Shown one piece after another: positions 1-7,032 of a stretch of DNA of 45,797 bases; the stretch's first letter is position 1, and each line of letters opens with the position of its first letter. Below the pieces are notes generated by a model. That model did not search any database and had not been told where the DNA came from. It saw only the letters and a program-made list of their open reading frames with translations. Source of the DNA: a virus; the IMG/VR virus record IMGVR_UViG_3300031673_016581, positions 1 to 45,797 of that record; one strand, 5' to 3'. Made by a program: the position numbers and the translations under genes.

Positions 1-48
1 GTGTCGCTCACCAAACCTTCTTCCGAACTCGGGGTGGGTTTCTACCAG

Positions 49-84
49 GATGTGCGTGTGGGCGCGAATATAATATGGTATAAT
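49..84 (+). promoter_or_regulatory. Bipartite promoter P1
   Basis: GATGTGC at 49-55 and TATAAT at 79-84 (with TGG just before it) are 30 nt apart start to start. Three other places (2528, 11034, 29775) have the same pair at 30-31 nt, each ahead of a gene cluster. The box continues as TATAATATGGGTA, part of the shared consensus TATAATA-N-G-N-GTA. A second TATAAT lies at 69-74. Transcription should begin near 91, so the first gene is nearly leaderless. Confidence 0.65.
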
Positions 85-93
85 ATGGGTAGG

Positions 94-516
94 ATGGTGA
101 ACCGTGATGTCGTAGAGCTGTATAATATCGTTACGTCGGAGCCGGAGGGCCCAGACCACCGTGAGGCGCGTCGTCTTACCCGTGCGTATATTCGTGAGAT
201 GTCGCCTGATGCTGTGCAGCGTGTCTGGGATAGACGTGCGGAGATTGAGGAGCGTGAGTTAGAGGTGTTCTTTATGCGTAAGGAGGTGTTCATGCGTTTG
301 GGGTTCATGGAGGCTGAGGCTGGGTTCTTTGCGCGGTGTAGGTTGAACAGCCCAGGTATTCGGACGCTCCTCAAGGAGCGTGTGCGGATTACACAGTACG
401 CTACGGCAGAGGAGATAAAGCGCATAAACGTGGGTAGTCGTGGGACGTTAAAGGGCTTAACGAAGCTTTACGGCGAAGGAGGCTTGTATGCCACGAGGAA
501 GACCATTAGGGCGTAG
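94..516 (+). CDS. Hypothetical protein with GFxEAE...SPG motif (copy 1)
   Basis: A 140-residue, charged, mostly helical protein of unknown function. The frame is open to the window edge (a GTG at position 1 would give 171 residues), but promoter P1 lies inside that extension, so ATG 94 (or ATG 85) is the better start. The C-terminal half has the pattern GFMEAE, then SPG, then LLKERVRI and EEI; the next gene has the same order of residues, so the two are probably paralogues. It overlaps the next gene by 29 nt. The basic C-terminus could bind nucleic acid, but that is a guess. Confidence 0.65.
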   Translation: MVNRDVVELYNIVTSEPEGPDHREARRLTRAYIREMSPDAVQRVWDRRAEIEERELEVFFMRKEVFMRLGFMEAEAGFFARCRLNSPGIRTLLKERVRITQYATAEEIKRINVGSRGTLKGLTKLYGEGGLYATRKTIRA

Positions 517-775
517 GCCGTCTGGGGAGGCTCTTGCGCGTCTCAAGACGTATCGTGTCTTGAGGCTGCGTGCGGAGGGGTTTACTGAGGCTGAGATACG
601 AGTGTACATGGACCGGAGGATTTCGTCGCCTGGTATGTTGCAGCTTCGACGTGAGCGTGCGAGGGAGATTAGGGGGCTTTCGTCTGTGGAAATTGAGGAG
701 TGGCGTGACCAGATGTATGAGGCCTACGATGAGATGTACGCTGCGGATAATTTGAGAAGGGTTTCTCCGGATTAG
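488..775 (+). CDS. Hypothetical protein with GFxEAE...SPG motif (copy 2)
   Basis: A 95-residue protein starting at an ATG with GGAGG eight bases upstream. Residues 31-70 carry GFTEAE, SPG, LRRERAREI and VEIEEW in the order and spacing of the preceding gene, so this is a shorter paralogue. The N-terminus is very basic (PRGRPLGRR) and the C-terminus acidic. No known family was recognised. Its stop sits two bases before the DNA polymerase start, which suggests co-translation and perhaps a replication-related role. Confidence 0.7.
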   Translation: MPRGRPLGRRPSGEALARLKTYRVLRLRAEGFTEAEIRVYMDRRISSPGMLQLRRERAREIRGLSSVEIEEWRDQMYEAYDEMYAADNLRRVSPD

Positions 776-777
776 GT

Positions 778-2511
778 ATGAAGGTACTGGATGTTGAGCT
801 TCCTAGTGCCTACAGGAAGCACGGAGTGTCTGGGCGACTGGTTGTAGGCGTTGATTGTGAGTCGCTCACTACTGGGTATGCTTTTCTGCTCTGCGACTCG
901 CGGGGTCGGTATACTTGGATTCGGTCGTTCGACGATGTGTTGACGTTCTTCAACCACGATGTCTATGCTTATTGTATGCTGGTGTCGTTCAACATGAACT
1001 TCGATGCTGGTGTGATGCTGAAGTGGATGGGTAAGGAGTTGTGTACGAAGCTTGTCAACGAGCATCGAGTTTCGCTGCCGACGTGTAACATAGAGTACAT
1101 TCCTGGTAAGTACTTGCAGTTTCGCTTTGGTAACAGGTTCGTGCGTGTCTTTGATATAGCACAGTACTTTCAGGGGTCATTGGACTTCAACGCTAAGATG
1201 TACTTGGGGCAGGCTAAGAAGGTTGTCAAGGATAAGATGTTTACTGAGGCGGACTATGGGCGTGTGAGGCTCGCTGAGTACTGCGAGTGGGATGCTGTGC
1301 TTGCTGAGGGTCTGGGTAAGTATGTTGTGGAGGCGTTCAGTAAGTTGGGTGTAGAGGTGTGGACGTTGGCGAGTCCTGCTGCAATTCTGGAGACTTATAT
1401 TATCGACCAGCAGTTGATACGTAATCCTGTTCATTCAGTGCCTAAGGGTGCGTTGGAGTTGTCGATTAAGTCCTTCAATGGGGCGTGGTTTGAGAACTTC
1501 AAGGCTGGTACGTTTCCGAGGACGTATCGTTATGACTTAGTTAGCGCGTATCCGTACGTGATAAGGGACTTAGTTGACTTGAGTCTTGGACGTTGGAGTG
1601 ACAGCTTGAAGCGACCTAAGGGGGCGATGTATGGGCGGCTGGAGGGTGTTGTGACTGTACCAAAGTCGCATATCTCGCCGATAATGTTCCGGAATGAACA
1701 GGGTGACGTTTTGCACCCTCATGGTTCCTGGCCGACTTGCATTGCGATGCAGGAGTATGATTGGCTTTTGGAACACGGCGGCAAGATGGACGTTTGGAGT
1801 GCGCAATGGTTTGTCCCGTTTGCTAAGGTATGTAAGTACGAGGGGGTCGTTAACAAGTTCTTTGCGGTTAAGCGGAATGCGGCGGCGGACTCGATGGAGC
1901 GGTGGTCTGCTAAGATTGCGCTCACGGGCATGTACGGTAAGTTCTTGCAGCATCGTGGTGGAGTTGGTGGACGTTTGTACAATCCGGTGTACGCGTCGGA
2001 GATAACTTCGCAGGTGAGGTTGATGTGCGCAGATGCTTGTATGCAGGACCCCGACAACGTTATTGCAGTGATGAGTGACTGTGTGACTTCTATGAATGCA
2101 CTGTCGCTACCTCTGGGTAAAGAGATTGGACAGTGGAGTAAGCAGGGTCCTAATGCGTCGTTGTGGATTGGACCCGTACAGTACGAGGCTGAGGGTCAGG
2201 ACTACCGGTTCCGTCGAATTCCGTGGCGGAGTTTGTTGGAGTCTGCTCCTGGAGATGTTGAGTATGACGTGGTGAGACATGGCCCTCTTAGTCTGGTACA
2301 AGGGGTCGTACAGAATAGATTTGATGACGTTGGGGTGTTTGTGGACATTCCTCTGACTTTTAACATCCGAAAGCTGAACTGGCGGAGGTTTTGGCCTGAG
2401 CGGCCGAAGTGTGGTCGGGACTTACTGACTCGACAGTACGATAGTAGACAAATCCATGTTACGTCGAGGCTTAAGCCCGAGGACATGGTGCTTTGGGCTA
2501 TGGACGGGTAG
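778..2511 (+). CDS. Family B DNA polymerase, phi29-sized, with altered motif C
   Basis: A 577-residue polymerase. The 3'-5' exonuclease motifs are visible: Exo I D26-C-E28, Exo II N72...F75-D76 and Exo III Y168-x3-D172. Polymerase motif A is Y-D253-L-V-S-A-Y-P, and motif B is K379...T-G-M-Y-G387. Motif C, normally Y-x-D-T-D-S, reads M-S-D434-C-V-T-S, so the second metal-binding aspartate is valine. Length and compactness match protein-primed polymerases of the phi29 type (about 575 residues), but a terminal protein was not recognised. The window also encodes a family A polymerase. Either this enzyme uses a shifted acidic residue, or it works mainly as an exonuclease. Family assignment is firm; activity is uncertain. 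Confidence 0.85.
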   Translation: MKVLDVELPSAYRKHGVSGRLVVGVDCESLTTGYAFLLCDSRGRYTWIRSFDDVLTFFNHDVYAYCMLVSFNMNFDAGVMLKWMGKELCTKLVNEHRVSLPTCNIEYIPGKYLQFRFGNRFVRVFDIAQYFQGSLDFNAKMYLGQAKKVVKDKMFTEADYGRVRLAEYCEWDAVLAEGLGKYVVEAFSKLGVEVWTLASPAAILETYIIDQQLIRNPVHSVPKGALELSIKSFNGAWFENFKAGTFPRTYRYDLVSAYPYVIRDLVDLSLGRWSDSLKRPKGAMYGRLEGVVTVPKSHISPIMFRNEQGDVLHPHGSWPTCIAMQEYDWLLEHGGKMDVWSAQWFVPFAKVCKYEGVVNKFFAVKRNAAADSMERWSAKIALTGMYGKFLQHRGGVGGRLYNPVYASEITSQVRLMCADACMQDPDNVIAVMSDCVTSMNALSLPLGKEIGQWSKQGPNASLWIGPVQYEAEGQDYRFRRIPWRSLLESAPGDVEYDVVRHGPLSLVQGVVQNRFDDVGVFVDIPLTFNIRKLNWRRFWPERPKCGRDLLTRQYDSRQIHVTSRLKPEDMVLWAMDG

Positions 2512-2527
2512 ATGTGAGCTCTAGTCT

Positions 2528-2563
2528 GATGTGCTAGCGTTTAGGTGAAACCTATGGTATAAT
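2528..2563 (+). promoter_or_regulatory. Bipartite promoter P2
   Basis: GATGTGC at 2528-2534 and TATAAT at 2558-2563, with an extended -10 (TGGTATAAT), 30 nt apart start to start as in P1. Between them a small inverted repeat (TAGGT-gaa-ACCTA) could be an operator. It follows the polymerase stop and would drive the next cluster. Confidence 0.65.
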
Positions 2564-2569
2564 ATGGGT

Positions 2570-2689
2570 ATGATATGGGAAGTGCCGAGAGACACGATGT
2601 TCTGGTTTACGGTCAGTATTGTTGCGTTTTTGTTGGTGTGGTCGATTGTGATGTTGGTTGGCATGCGCAAGTTCGGAGGTGGGAAATGA
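2570..2689 (+). CDS. Small single-pass membrane protein
   Basis: A 39-residue protein from ATG 2570 (ATG 2564 adds two residues), lying seven bases after the TATAAT box, so the message is probably leaderless. It has one hydrophobic segment of about 22 residues and a glycine-rich tail. The stop overlaps the next start as ATGA, and GGAGG for that gene lies inside this one, a good sign of coupled translation. Function unknown. Confidence 0.55.
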   Translation: MIWEVPRDTMFWFTVSIVAFLLVWSIVMLVGMRKFGGGK

Positions 2690-2847
2690 CGACAAGCTCG
2701 CCTATTCGTAAGGTTCACGACGTTCCGATTGTTAGGCCTGTGCGTACGTGTACGCCCCGGCAGTTGCCTAGTCCAGATGAGCGTACGTGGGTTCCTGTTA
2801 TGCCTTTTGTGCCCGACAGGGAGAAGGTGAAGGTTGAAGCCAAATAA
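2686..2847 (+). CDS. Small proline-rich hypothetical protein
   Basis: A 53-residue soluble protein rich in proline, valine and arginine. ATG 2686 is chosen because it overlaps the upstream stop (ATGA) and has GGAGGT eight bases before it; a longer upstream reading would overlap the small membrane gene and lacks a ribosome site. No family recognised. It overlaps the next gene by 14 nt. Confidence 0.5.
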   Translation: MTTSSPIRKVHDVPIVRPVRTCTPRQLPSPDERTWVPVMPFVPDREKVKVEAK

Positions 2848-3616
2848 GGATAGAGAGCGCGAGTTGGAGCGCGAGTACATACTTCAGGGCATGAGTTACA
2901 AGCGAGCTCGTAGTCAGGCCAAAGCGCGGTACGTGCGTGAGTATGTGGGGTATCTAAGGATTGAGGACCCTACGGAGTATGCACGTCTGCAGAAGATGCT
3001 CAATAATACTGACTTTGCGGAGTCGGAGCGTCAGCGACGTGAGCGTGAGCGTTACCTCGAGGTGCACACTCGACGAGAGCGTGCCCTGAGGGCTTTGGTT
3101 GATGTTGGATTGCCGCTACCCTTCATAGCTGCTGACGATTTTGTGGCGTTTAGGTCCTGGACGATTAATGGGGGTGGTAGGATACAAGGTGTTGGTGCTG
3201 GTTCGGGCTATGAGTGGAAAGAGGTTAACTTCGCTGATTGTGTTCCAACGGAGTGGAACCAGCACGGCTTCTACTGTTGGCGTATCAATGCTCAGACTCT
3301 AGTTACTGGGGGTATCGGAGGGTACTTTGATGGTAGGGCTGCGGGTTTGGTAGCGTTGAGTGGTAAGATAGTGGAGCATGCGGATGGTGTTCTCAGGGCC
3401 GAGTGTGCTAGGATTCGGTGCATTTGGTACTTGCCTAACGTTCCTGCCGACGCGTATCTTGAGGTTCCGTGGCTTAGAGCGGCGTACCCTACGACACCTC
3501 TGTTTGTGACTACTAAGGCTCGCGCGGCTGATGCGTTGCTTAGGATTGCAGTAATGCTCGAGTGGCGCGACGGTGAGGACTTTGTTGAGAGCTTTGGAAT
3601 GCGAGGTCAGCGGTGA
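2834..3616 (+). CDS. Hypothetical protein with coiled N-terminus and globular C-terminus
   Basis: A 260-residue protein from a TTG start preceded by GAAGGTGAAGG. Residues 1-95 are highly charged and probably helical. From about residue 105 there is a globular part containing HGFYCWRI, GGYFDGRAAG and a stretch ending HADGVLRAECARI, a pattern I associate with uncharacterised phage and actinobacterial proteins (a glycine-rich strand followed by H..G..RAE). No catalytic assignment is safe. It overlaps the next gene through GTGA. Confidence 0.7.
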   Translation: MKPNKDRERELEREYILQGMSYKRARSQAKARYVREYVGYLRIEDPTEYARLQKMLNNTDFAESERQRRERERYLEVHTRRERALRALVDVGLPLPFIAADDFVAFRSWTINGGGRIQGVGAGSGYEWKEVNFADCVPTEWNQHGFYCWRINAQTLVTGGIGGYFDGRAAGLVALSGKIVEHADGVLRAECARIRCIWYLPNVPADAYLEVPWLRAAYPTTPLFVTTKARAADALLRIAVMLEWRDGEDFVESFGMRGQR

Positions 3617-3789
3617 GTGGTAAGTGGATAGTGTTAATAGGTGCGGTAGTAGGCCTCCTACTGTATTGGGCTCTAGAGTTGCTGGGCTGTCCGTTTTGGG
3701 CGTGTCTGCTCGGTGGCGTTGTGTCGACTGGTGTTGTTAGTATGGTTGTTGTGCGTATCGCGAGTCGCGTGGAGAGGAATGAAGAGTAG
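3613..3789 (+). CDS. Small membrane protein, two hydrophobic segments
   Basis: A 58-residue protein beginning at a GTG that overlaps the upstream stop (GTGA). Residues 5-25 and 28-48 are hydrophobic, and the end is charged (RVERNEE). It overlaps the next gene by 11 nt. Many genes here are of this size and type; function unknown. Confidence 0.55.
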   Translation: MSGKWIVLIGAVVGLLLYWALELLGCPFWACLLGGVVSTGVVSMVVVRIASRVERNEE

Positions 3790-3979
3790 GTTTGCGAAGC
3801 TGGCTGTTATGCTGGGCTTGATGTTGCTAGTTCTGGTTGGCTTTAGCATCCTGCTGTCGGCTCCGAAGGTGGCTATTGTCGGTGCGTGTTTATTGCTTGT
3901 GACTGCGTTGGGCATTGTTTTGGGAGCGCTTGCGATAGTGTGGTGGGGTATAGTGATGAGATATGATGAAGGTGATTGA
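3779..3979 (+). CDS. Small membrane protein, two hydrophobic segments
   Basis: A 66-residue protein. ATG 3779 is preceded by GGAGAGG; the frame extends upstream but without a ribosome site and into the previous gene. There are two transmembrane segments (about residues 6-27 and 32-55) and an acidic end (MRYDEGD). It touches the next gene at position 3979. Confidence 0.55.
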   Translation: MKSRFAKLAVMLGLMLLVLVGFSILLSAPKVAIVGACLLLVTALGIVLGALAIVWWGIVMRYDEGD

Positions 3980-4131
3980 TGCCGGATAACGGGCTTCATT
4001 ACCATCCAGCTCGCCGGTTGCACTGCCGTAAGTGTGGCTGCACAAAGTTTCACGACCGTAGCTCGTCGTTGCGACAGTGTGCTAACCCTGCCTGTGGTAA
4101 GTTCTACAGGACGAGGGAGCTTTATAGATAA
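3979..4131 (+). CDS. Small zinc-ribbon protein
   Basis: A 50-residue protein with the paired cysteine motifs C-R-K-C near residue 16 and C-A-N-P-A-C near residue 34, separated by a basic linker. This is the usual layout of a one-zinc ribbon that binds nucleic acid or protein. It is followed by AAGGAGG for the MarR-like gene. At least five small or modular proteins in this window carry such cysteine pairs. Confidence 0.6.
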   Translation: MPDNGLHYHPARRLHCRKCGCTKFHDRSSSLRQCANPACGKFYRTRELYR

Positions 4132-4141
4132 GGAGGTAGGT

Positions 4142-4606
4142 ATGTCGGACACGGAAAGGTTAACTTCGGAGGTATGCTTTGAGTTGAGGCGGACTCACGA
4201 GGAGTTTGAGAGTCTCATGACTAGTGCATTCAGGACTCTAGGCCTTACGGTAGAGCAGTTTAGGGTGCTTACGGTTGTATGTGACAAGGGACCTGTGAAT
4301 GTGAGTGACATTGCTCGGCGACTGTCGCGTAGTCCTAACAGTGCTACTATGATAGTTGACCGTATGGTCAAGACTGGTTTGGTTAGGCGGGTGCGTCTTG
4401 GTAGGGACCGCAGGATAGTACATGTGTTTCCTACGCGACGTGCGGAGGCGGTCTTGCCTGCGGCAATGGCAAAGAGTCATGAGCTTACTCAAGCGGTCTC
4501 AGTGGCGTTGCAGGACGAGGCCAAGCAGACTCTTGTCGAGTTGCTTGGACGGTTGCAGTGCAGGATGGTCGAGTTGCGTCCGCGATTTGGCTGGGACAAG
4601 AAATGA
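4142..4606 (+). CDS. MarR-family transcriptional regulator
   Basis: A 154-residue protein from ATG 4142 (GGAGG eight bases upstream; a longer upstream frame runs through the zinc-ribbon gene and is not used). It has the MarR winged-helix layout: N-terminal dimer helices, then ISARRLS-like positions seen here as VSDIARRLSRSPNS, the recognition helix ATMIVDRMVKTGLV, and a wing RRVRLGRDRRIVHV. MarR proteins bind DNA as dimers, usually to repress nearby genes, and respond to small ligands. In a virus it may control the early/late switch or host genes. A target palindrome was not identified. Confidence 0.8.
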   Translation: MSDTERLTSEVCFELRRTHEEFESLMTSAFRTLGLTVEQFRVLTVVCDKGPVNVSDIARRLSRSPNSATMIVDRMVKTGLVRRVRLGRDRRIVHVFPTRRAEAVLPAAMAKSHELTQAVSVALQDEAKQTLVELLGRLQCRMVELRPRFGWDKK

Positions 4607-4812
4607 AATCTTTGGGAGAGTGTGAGCAGAGAGACTATGAGCGCCAGCAGATAATCCCGAAGGCGGTAGAAGCTGCTGACAGAATCATACTGGATGGTTC
4701 GGATGGGAGTGTTGAGGAAACTGATTGGTTTACATCTGAGGTAGCTAAGAAGTTTGTTGAGAAGGTAGGCATTGCAATGTCTGCTAAGTTAACTCATAAA
4801 GATTTAGAATAA
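4603..4812 (+). CDS. Hypothetical small acidic protein
   Basis: A 69-residue acidic protein whose ATG overlaps the MarR-like stop (ATGA). The predicted helices are amphipathic; no motif was recognised. From here to about 9.0 kb the DNA is visibly richer in A and T, and AGA arginine codons become common, unlike the flanking genes. Confidence 0.5.
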   Translation: MKSLGECEQRDYERQQIIPKAVEAADRIILDGSDGSVEETDWFTSEVAKKFVEKVGIAMSAKLTHKDLE

Positions 4813-4827
4813 GGGAGGTATAGAACT

Positions 4828-5484
4828 ATGAGGTTATTTGAGACGAGGAAGGATAGGTGGCCTAGACAGGCTGGCAAAGCAGTACTAGAGTATGAGCATA
4901 CGGGTGAGCCGGTTAGAGAGGGAAATAAGATTATCATACCGGATGACGGAAGAGTTGAGCTTTTCAGGCTCCAGAAGGGCTGGAATCAGTTTCTGGTAGG
5001 TCTTGGAGAGAACTCTTTGTGGTTCGGGGGCACGGACGAGAATCCCTTCTTGGTCAGGCTTGGCTCAGACGTCTTTGATGAATTTGTCCAGAGCCCTAAG
5101 GGGTTCTACTCACTGCTTGTACCCAAGTTGATTAGGAACTTACAGGAAAAGTTCCCGTCAGTAACGTATGTGAGGCAGGGGGATATATTTGCATTTCCAC
5201 TTCCGTATTCCTGGGAGGAGCTGGAGAAGGCTTTCAATATCTGTCACTGGTACACACTAGCTTACAAGGAGGTGAAGAAGGCCGAGTTGATGTTGTTTGG
5301 GACTAGGCACACGCTCAGTGGTGTTAACCTTGTAGTTGGTGAGGAAAGTGGCTTCTTTAGGGGTCTCGTTACTCAATTAGTGGAGGGGACAGTGAATGCA
5401 CCCGACCATACAACTAGGGTACTTGAGGGTCCTCACGTTATTGCGCAGACTGCACATTTATATTCTCCCAAGGAGGCGGACTAA
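4828..5484 (+). CDS. Conserved-looking hypothetical protein
   Basis: A 218-residue soluble protein with AAGGGAGG before the ATG. The N-terminal half looks like beta strands; the C-terminal half contains GTRHTLSG, then EGTVNAPDHTT and GPHVIAQTAH, whose repeated histidines (R-H, D-H, P-H, A-H) suggest metal or ligand binding. It overlaps thyX by one base, so it may act in nucleotide or DNA metabolism. The family was not recognised. Confidence 0.65.
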   Translation: MRLFETRKDRWPRQAGKAVLEYEHTGEPVREGNKIIIPDDGRVELFRLQKGWNQFLVGLGENSLWFGGTDENPFLVRLGSDVFDEFVQSPKGFYSLLVPKLIRNLQEKFPSVTYVRQGDIFAFPLPYSWEELEKAFNICHWYTLAYKEVKKAELMLFGTRHTLSGVNLVVGEESGFFRGLVTQLVEGTVNAPDHTTRVLEGPHVIAQTAHLYSPKEAD

Positions 5485-6074
5485 TGATTGGTGATTACGA
5501 CATAGAGGTGAAGTTAGTTGCTGTTACTCCCAATGCCGAGAAGCTAATAGAAGAGGCAGGAAGGTTGTGTTGGGACACACAGGACAAAACAGGCACGGTA
5601 CCCGACCGAATTCAGAAATGGATAGAAGTCGGACACGAGACAATGATTGAGCATGCTTGTGCTACCTTCTACATTCGCTGCAGTAGGGTCGTAACCCACG
5701 AACTTGTCAGGCACAGATTGGCAAGTTACAGTCAGAGAAGCCAGCGATATGTGAACGAGAGTAGTCCACGATTCATAGAGCCTCCTGACTTCACTAATGA
5801 TACGTATGTGGCGCAGCTATTCCAGAATGCTATGGCGGACTGCTGGTGGACTTACCAGCAATTTCTGGAGCACGGGATTCCTCGAGAGCTTGCTCGCTAC
5901 GTTCTTCCTAATGCCTGTGAGACCCAGATAATGGCAACCTGGAACTTTCGTGAAATTCGTCATATCATCAAGCTGCGCACATCCAAAAGAGCACTTCCTG
6001 AGATGAGAGCAGTTGCGGGTGAGATACGCCGAATAGCAAAGGAAATGGCACCTCAAGTATTTGAGGACTTATAG
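5484..6074 (+). CDS. thyX: FAD-dependent thymidylate synthase ThyX
   Basis: A 196-residue flavin-dependent thymidylate synthase that makes dTMP from dUMP with methylene-tetrahydrofolate and NADPH. The signature R-H-R-x7-S is exact at R76-H-R78...S86, and the substrate-binding region near the C-terminus contains NFREIRHIIKLRTSKRA. Length is normal for the tetrameric family. GGAGG lies just before the ATG. With the dUTPase and the class II ribonucleotide reductase downstream it gives the virus its own dTTP supply. Confidence 0.95.
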   Translation: MIGDYDIEVKLVAVTPNAEKLIEEAGRLCWDTQDKTGTVPDRIQKWIEVGHETMIEHACATFYIRCSRVVTHELVRHRLASYSQRSQRYVNESSPRFIEPPDFTNDTYVAQLFQNAMADCWWTYQQFLEHGIPRELARYVLPNACETQIMATWNFREIRHIIKLRTSKRALPEMRAVAGEIRRIAKEMAPQVFEDL

Positions 6075-6085
6075 GGAGGAACCAT

Positions 6086-6283
6086 ATGCTAGAGCATTAT
6101 GACGCCTACATAGTCGATTCTAAGGGTGAGTCTTGGGGGGCGAGTTTAGGTCGAGAGAGTTCTGAGGAAGCAGAGAAGTGTGCTCGAGAACATTTGAGTC
6201 GTAGGCTTGGGGCTGAGTTGAACTACAAGCCAGCGAAGCTCGTGATTTTCAAGTGTGTGTCTGTTTCGGAAGTTTCTTTGTAG
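6086..6283 (+). CDS. Small hypothetical protein
   Basis: A 65-residue protein with GGGAGG nine bases before the ATG. It starts with a possible strand (HYDAYIVDS) and then a charged helix. No motif recognised. It follows thyX by 11 bases and is probably on the same transcript. Confidence 0.5.
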   Translation: MLEHYDAYIVDSKGESWGASLGRESSEEAEKCAREHLSRRLGAELNYKPAKLVIFKCVSVSEVSL

Positions 6284-6299
6284 ATAAGGGGAACGGAGA

Positions 6300-6482
6300 A
6301 TGAATAGGCTTGAGTGGTTGTTTGTCCTACTATTTCTTATTGGAACGGTCGTTTTGGCAAGTTTCGGAATAGACCATGCTGGAGAGAGTATGGTTATTGC
6401 AATAATCTCTCCTATACTACTTGTGGCTGCAGTAACCCTTGGTGTTGCAATCACTCTTGCTAAATTCACAAGGAGAGGGTAG
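6300..6482 (+). CDS. Small membrane protein, two hydrophobic segments
   Basis: A 60-residue protein with AAGGGGAACGGAG upstream. Residues 5-24 and 31-54 are hydrophobic, and the end is basic (KFTRRG). It is the last gene before the 550-base RNA region, to which its transcript may continue. Confidence 0.55.
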   Translation: MNRLEWLFVLLFLIGTVVLASFGIDHAGESMVIAIISPILLVAAVTLGVAITLAKFTRRG

Positions 6483-6490
6483 AACGTTAG

Positions 6491-6660
6491 GTGCTGGTGT
6501 CCTACTGCTGTTGGGACGGCCAATACTCGCTAGACAGTGGCTTGCTGTGGCAGTAGGTGACTTAGAGTTTAGGTAACGATTGCCTCACTCTAGGAAGACG
6601 AGAGGGTGACAAGTGTCTAGCCCCTAAGACGTAGTAGGTTCAAATCCTGCCACCGGCACA
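6491..6660 (+). ncRNA. Structured RNA with tRNA-like acceptor and T-arm (RNA-1a)
   Basis: There is no gene here, but dense complementarity. A 9-bp end helix joins GTGCTGGTG (6491-6499) and CACCGGCAC (6651-6659). Inside are CCTACTGC/GCAGTAGG (6501-6508/6550-6557), CTTAGAGT/ACTCTAGG (6561-6568/6587-6594) with an inner 6-bp stem, and a T-arm with stem GTAGG/CCTGC and loop TTCAAAT (6634-6650). The T-arm runs directly into the 3' acceptor strand, as in tRNA and tmRNA, yet the span is 170 nt and the D and anticodon arms are replaced by long helices. I could not make a standard tRNA, a tmRNA tag or an intron fit. Stems are seen; function is inference. Confidence 0.6.
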
Positions 6661-6662
6661 AA

Positions 6663-6970
6663 GTCTGAGCTGAAAGAGTGACCACGCTTCATCTCAAGAG
6701 ATAGGTGAGTCCTTGTTATAGTAGAGAGGTAGGCTCAGGCGAGGGTGCCGGTTACTCCGATAGGACGCCTAGGGCAGGACAGGCAGTTACTTGCTGAAGG
6801 AAGCAAACACGAGCGCCAGGGATGGAGTCGAACAACGGCTTTTTATGCTGGAGGGTAGCTCGATTTGCGCAGTCTGACTGAATGAGGAGCGGGTGAAAAT
6901 GAGCCGGTGTCCATACTGTTTCTCCTTTTTTTAGAGGCGCGGAAGAGGCACGAGTTGTGTCTCTTCCGCC
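6663..6970 (+). ncRNA. Structured RNA region (RNA-1b)
   Basis: Non-coding continuation of the preceding RNA. Visible stems: GTCTGAGC/GCTCAGGC (6663-6670/6733-6740), TTGCT-gaagga-AGCAA (6791-6806), CAGT-CTG-ACTG near 6870, and a long hairpin 6936-6970 (3 bp, a two-base bulge, then 11 bp). GGTGCCGG at 6744 and GCCGGTG at 6902 could also pair with the tRNA-like 3' strand at 6651-6659, so alternative folds are possible. Seven T at 6926-6932 could end transcription but lack a clear hairpin directly before them. It may be one molecule with RNA-1a or separate. Confidence 0.5.
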
Positions 6971-7032
6971 TACCGGAGTGGTAGAAAGGACTATGCAGAC
7001 TGGTCGGAAAAGGTTTCAGGTAAGGAGACGAT

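Noticed and set aside
1-93. Start of the first gene at GTG 1
   Set aside because: Promoter P1 with its conserved spacing lies inside this stretch, so a start at 94 is more likely, though the longer form cannot be ruled out.
6627-6752. Circularly permuted tRNA or two-piece tmRNA, with the 3' half (6634-6660) before a 5' half at 6744
   Set aside because: GTGCCGG at 6745 pairs with the 3' strand, but no D-arm, anticodon arm or convincing tag ending in A-A-stop follows, and an upstream 5' partner (6491-6499) pairs better.
6815-6840. Minus-strand tRNA T-arm (GTTCGACTC)
   Set aside because: Only three of five stem positions pair and no acceptor partner is found on that strand.
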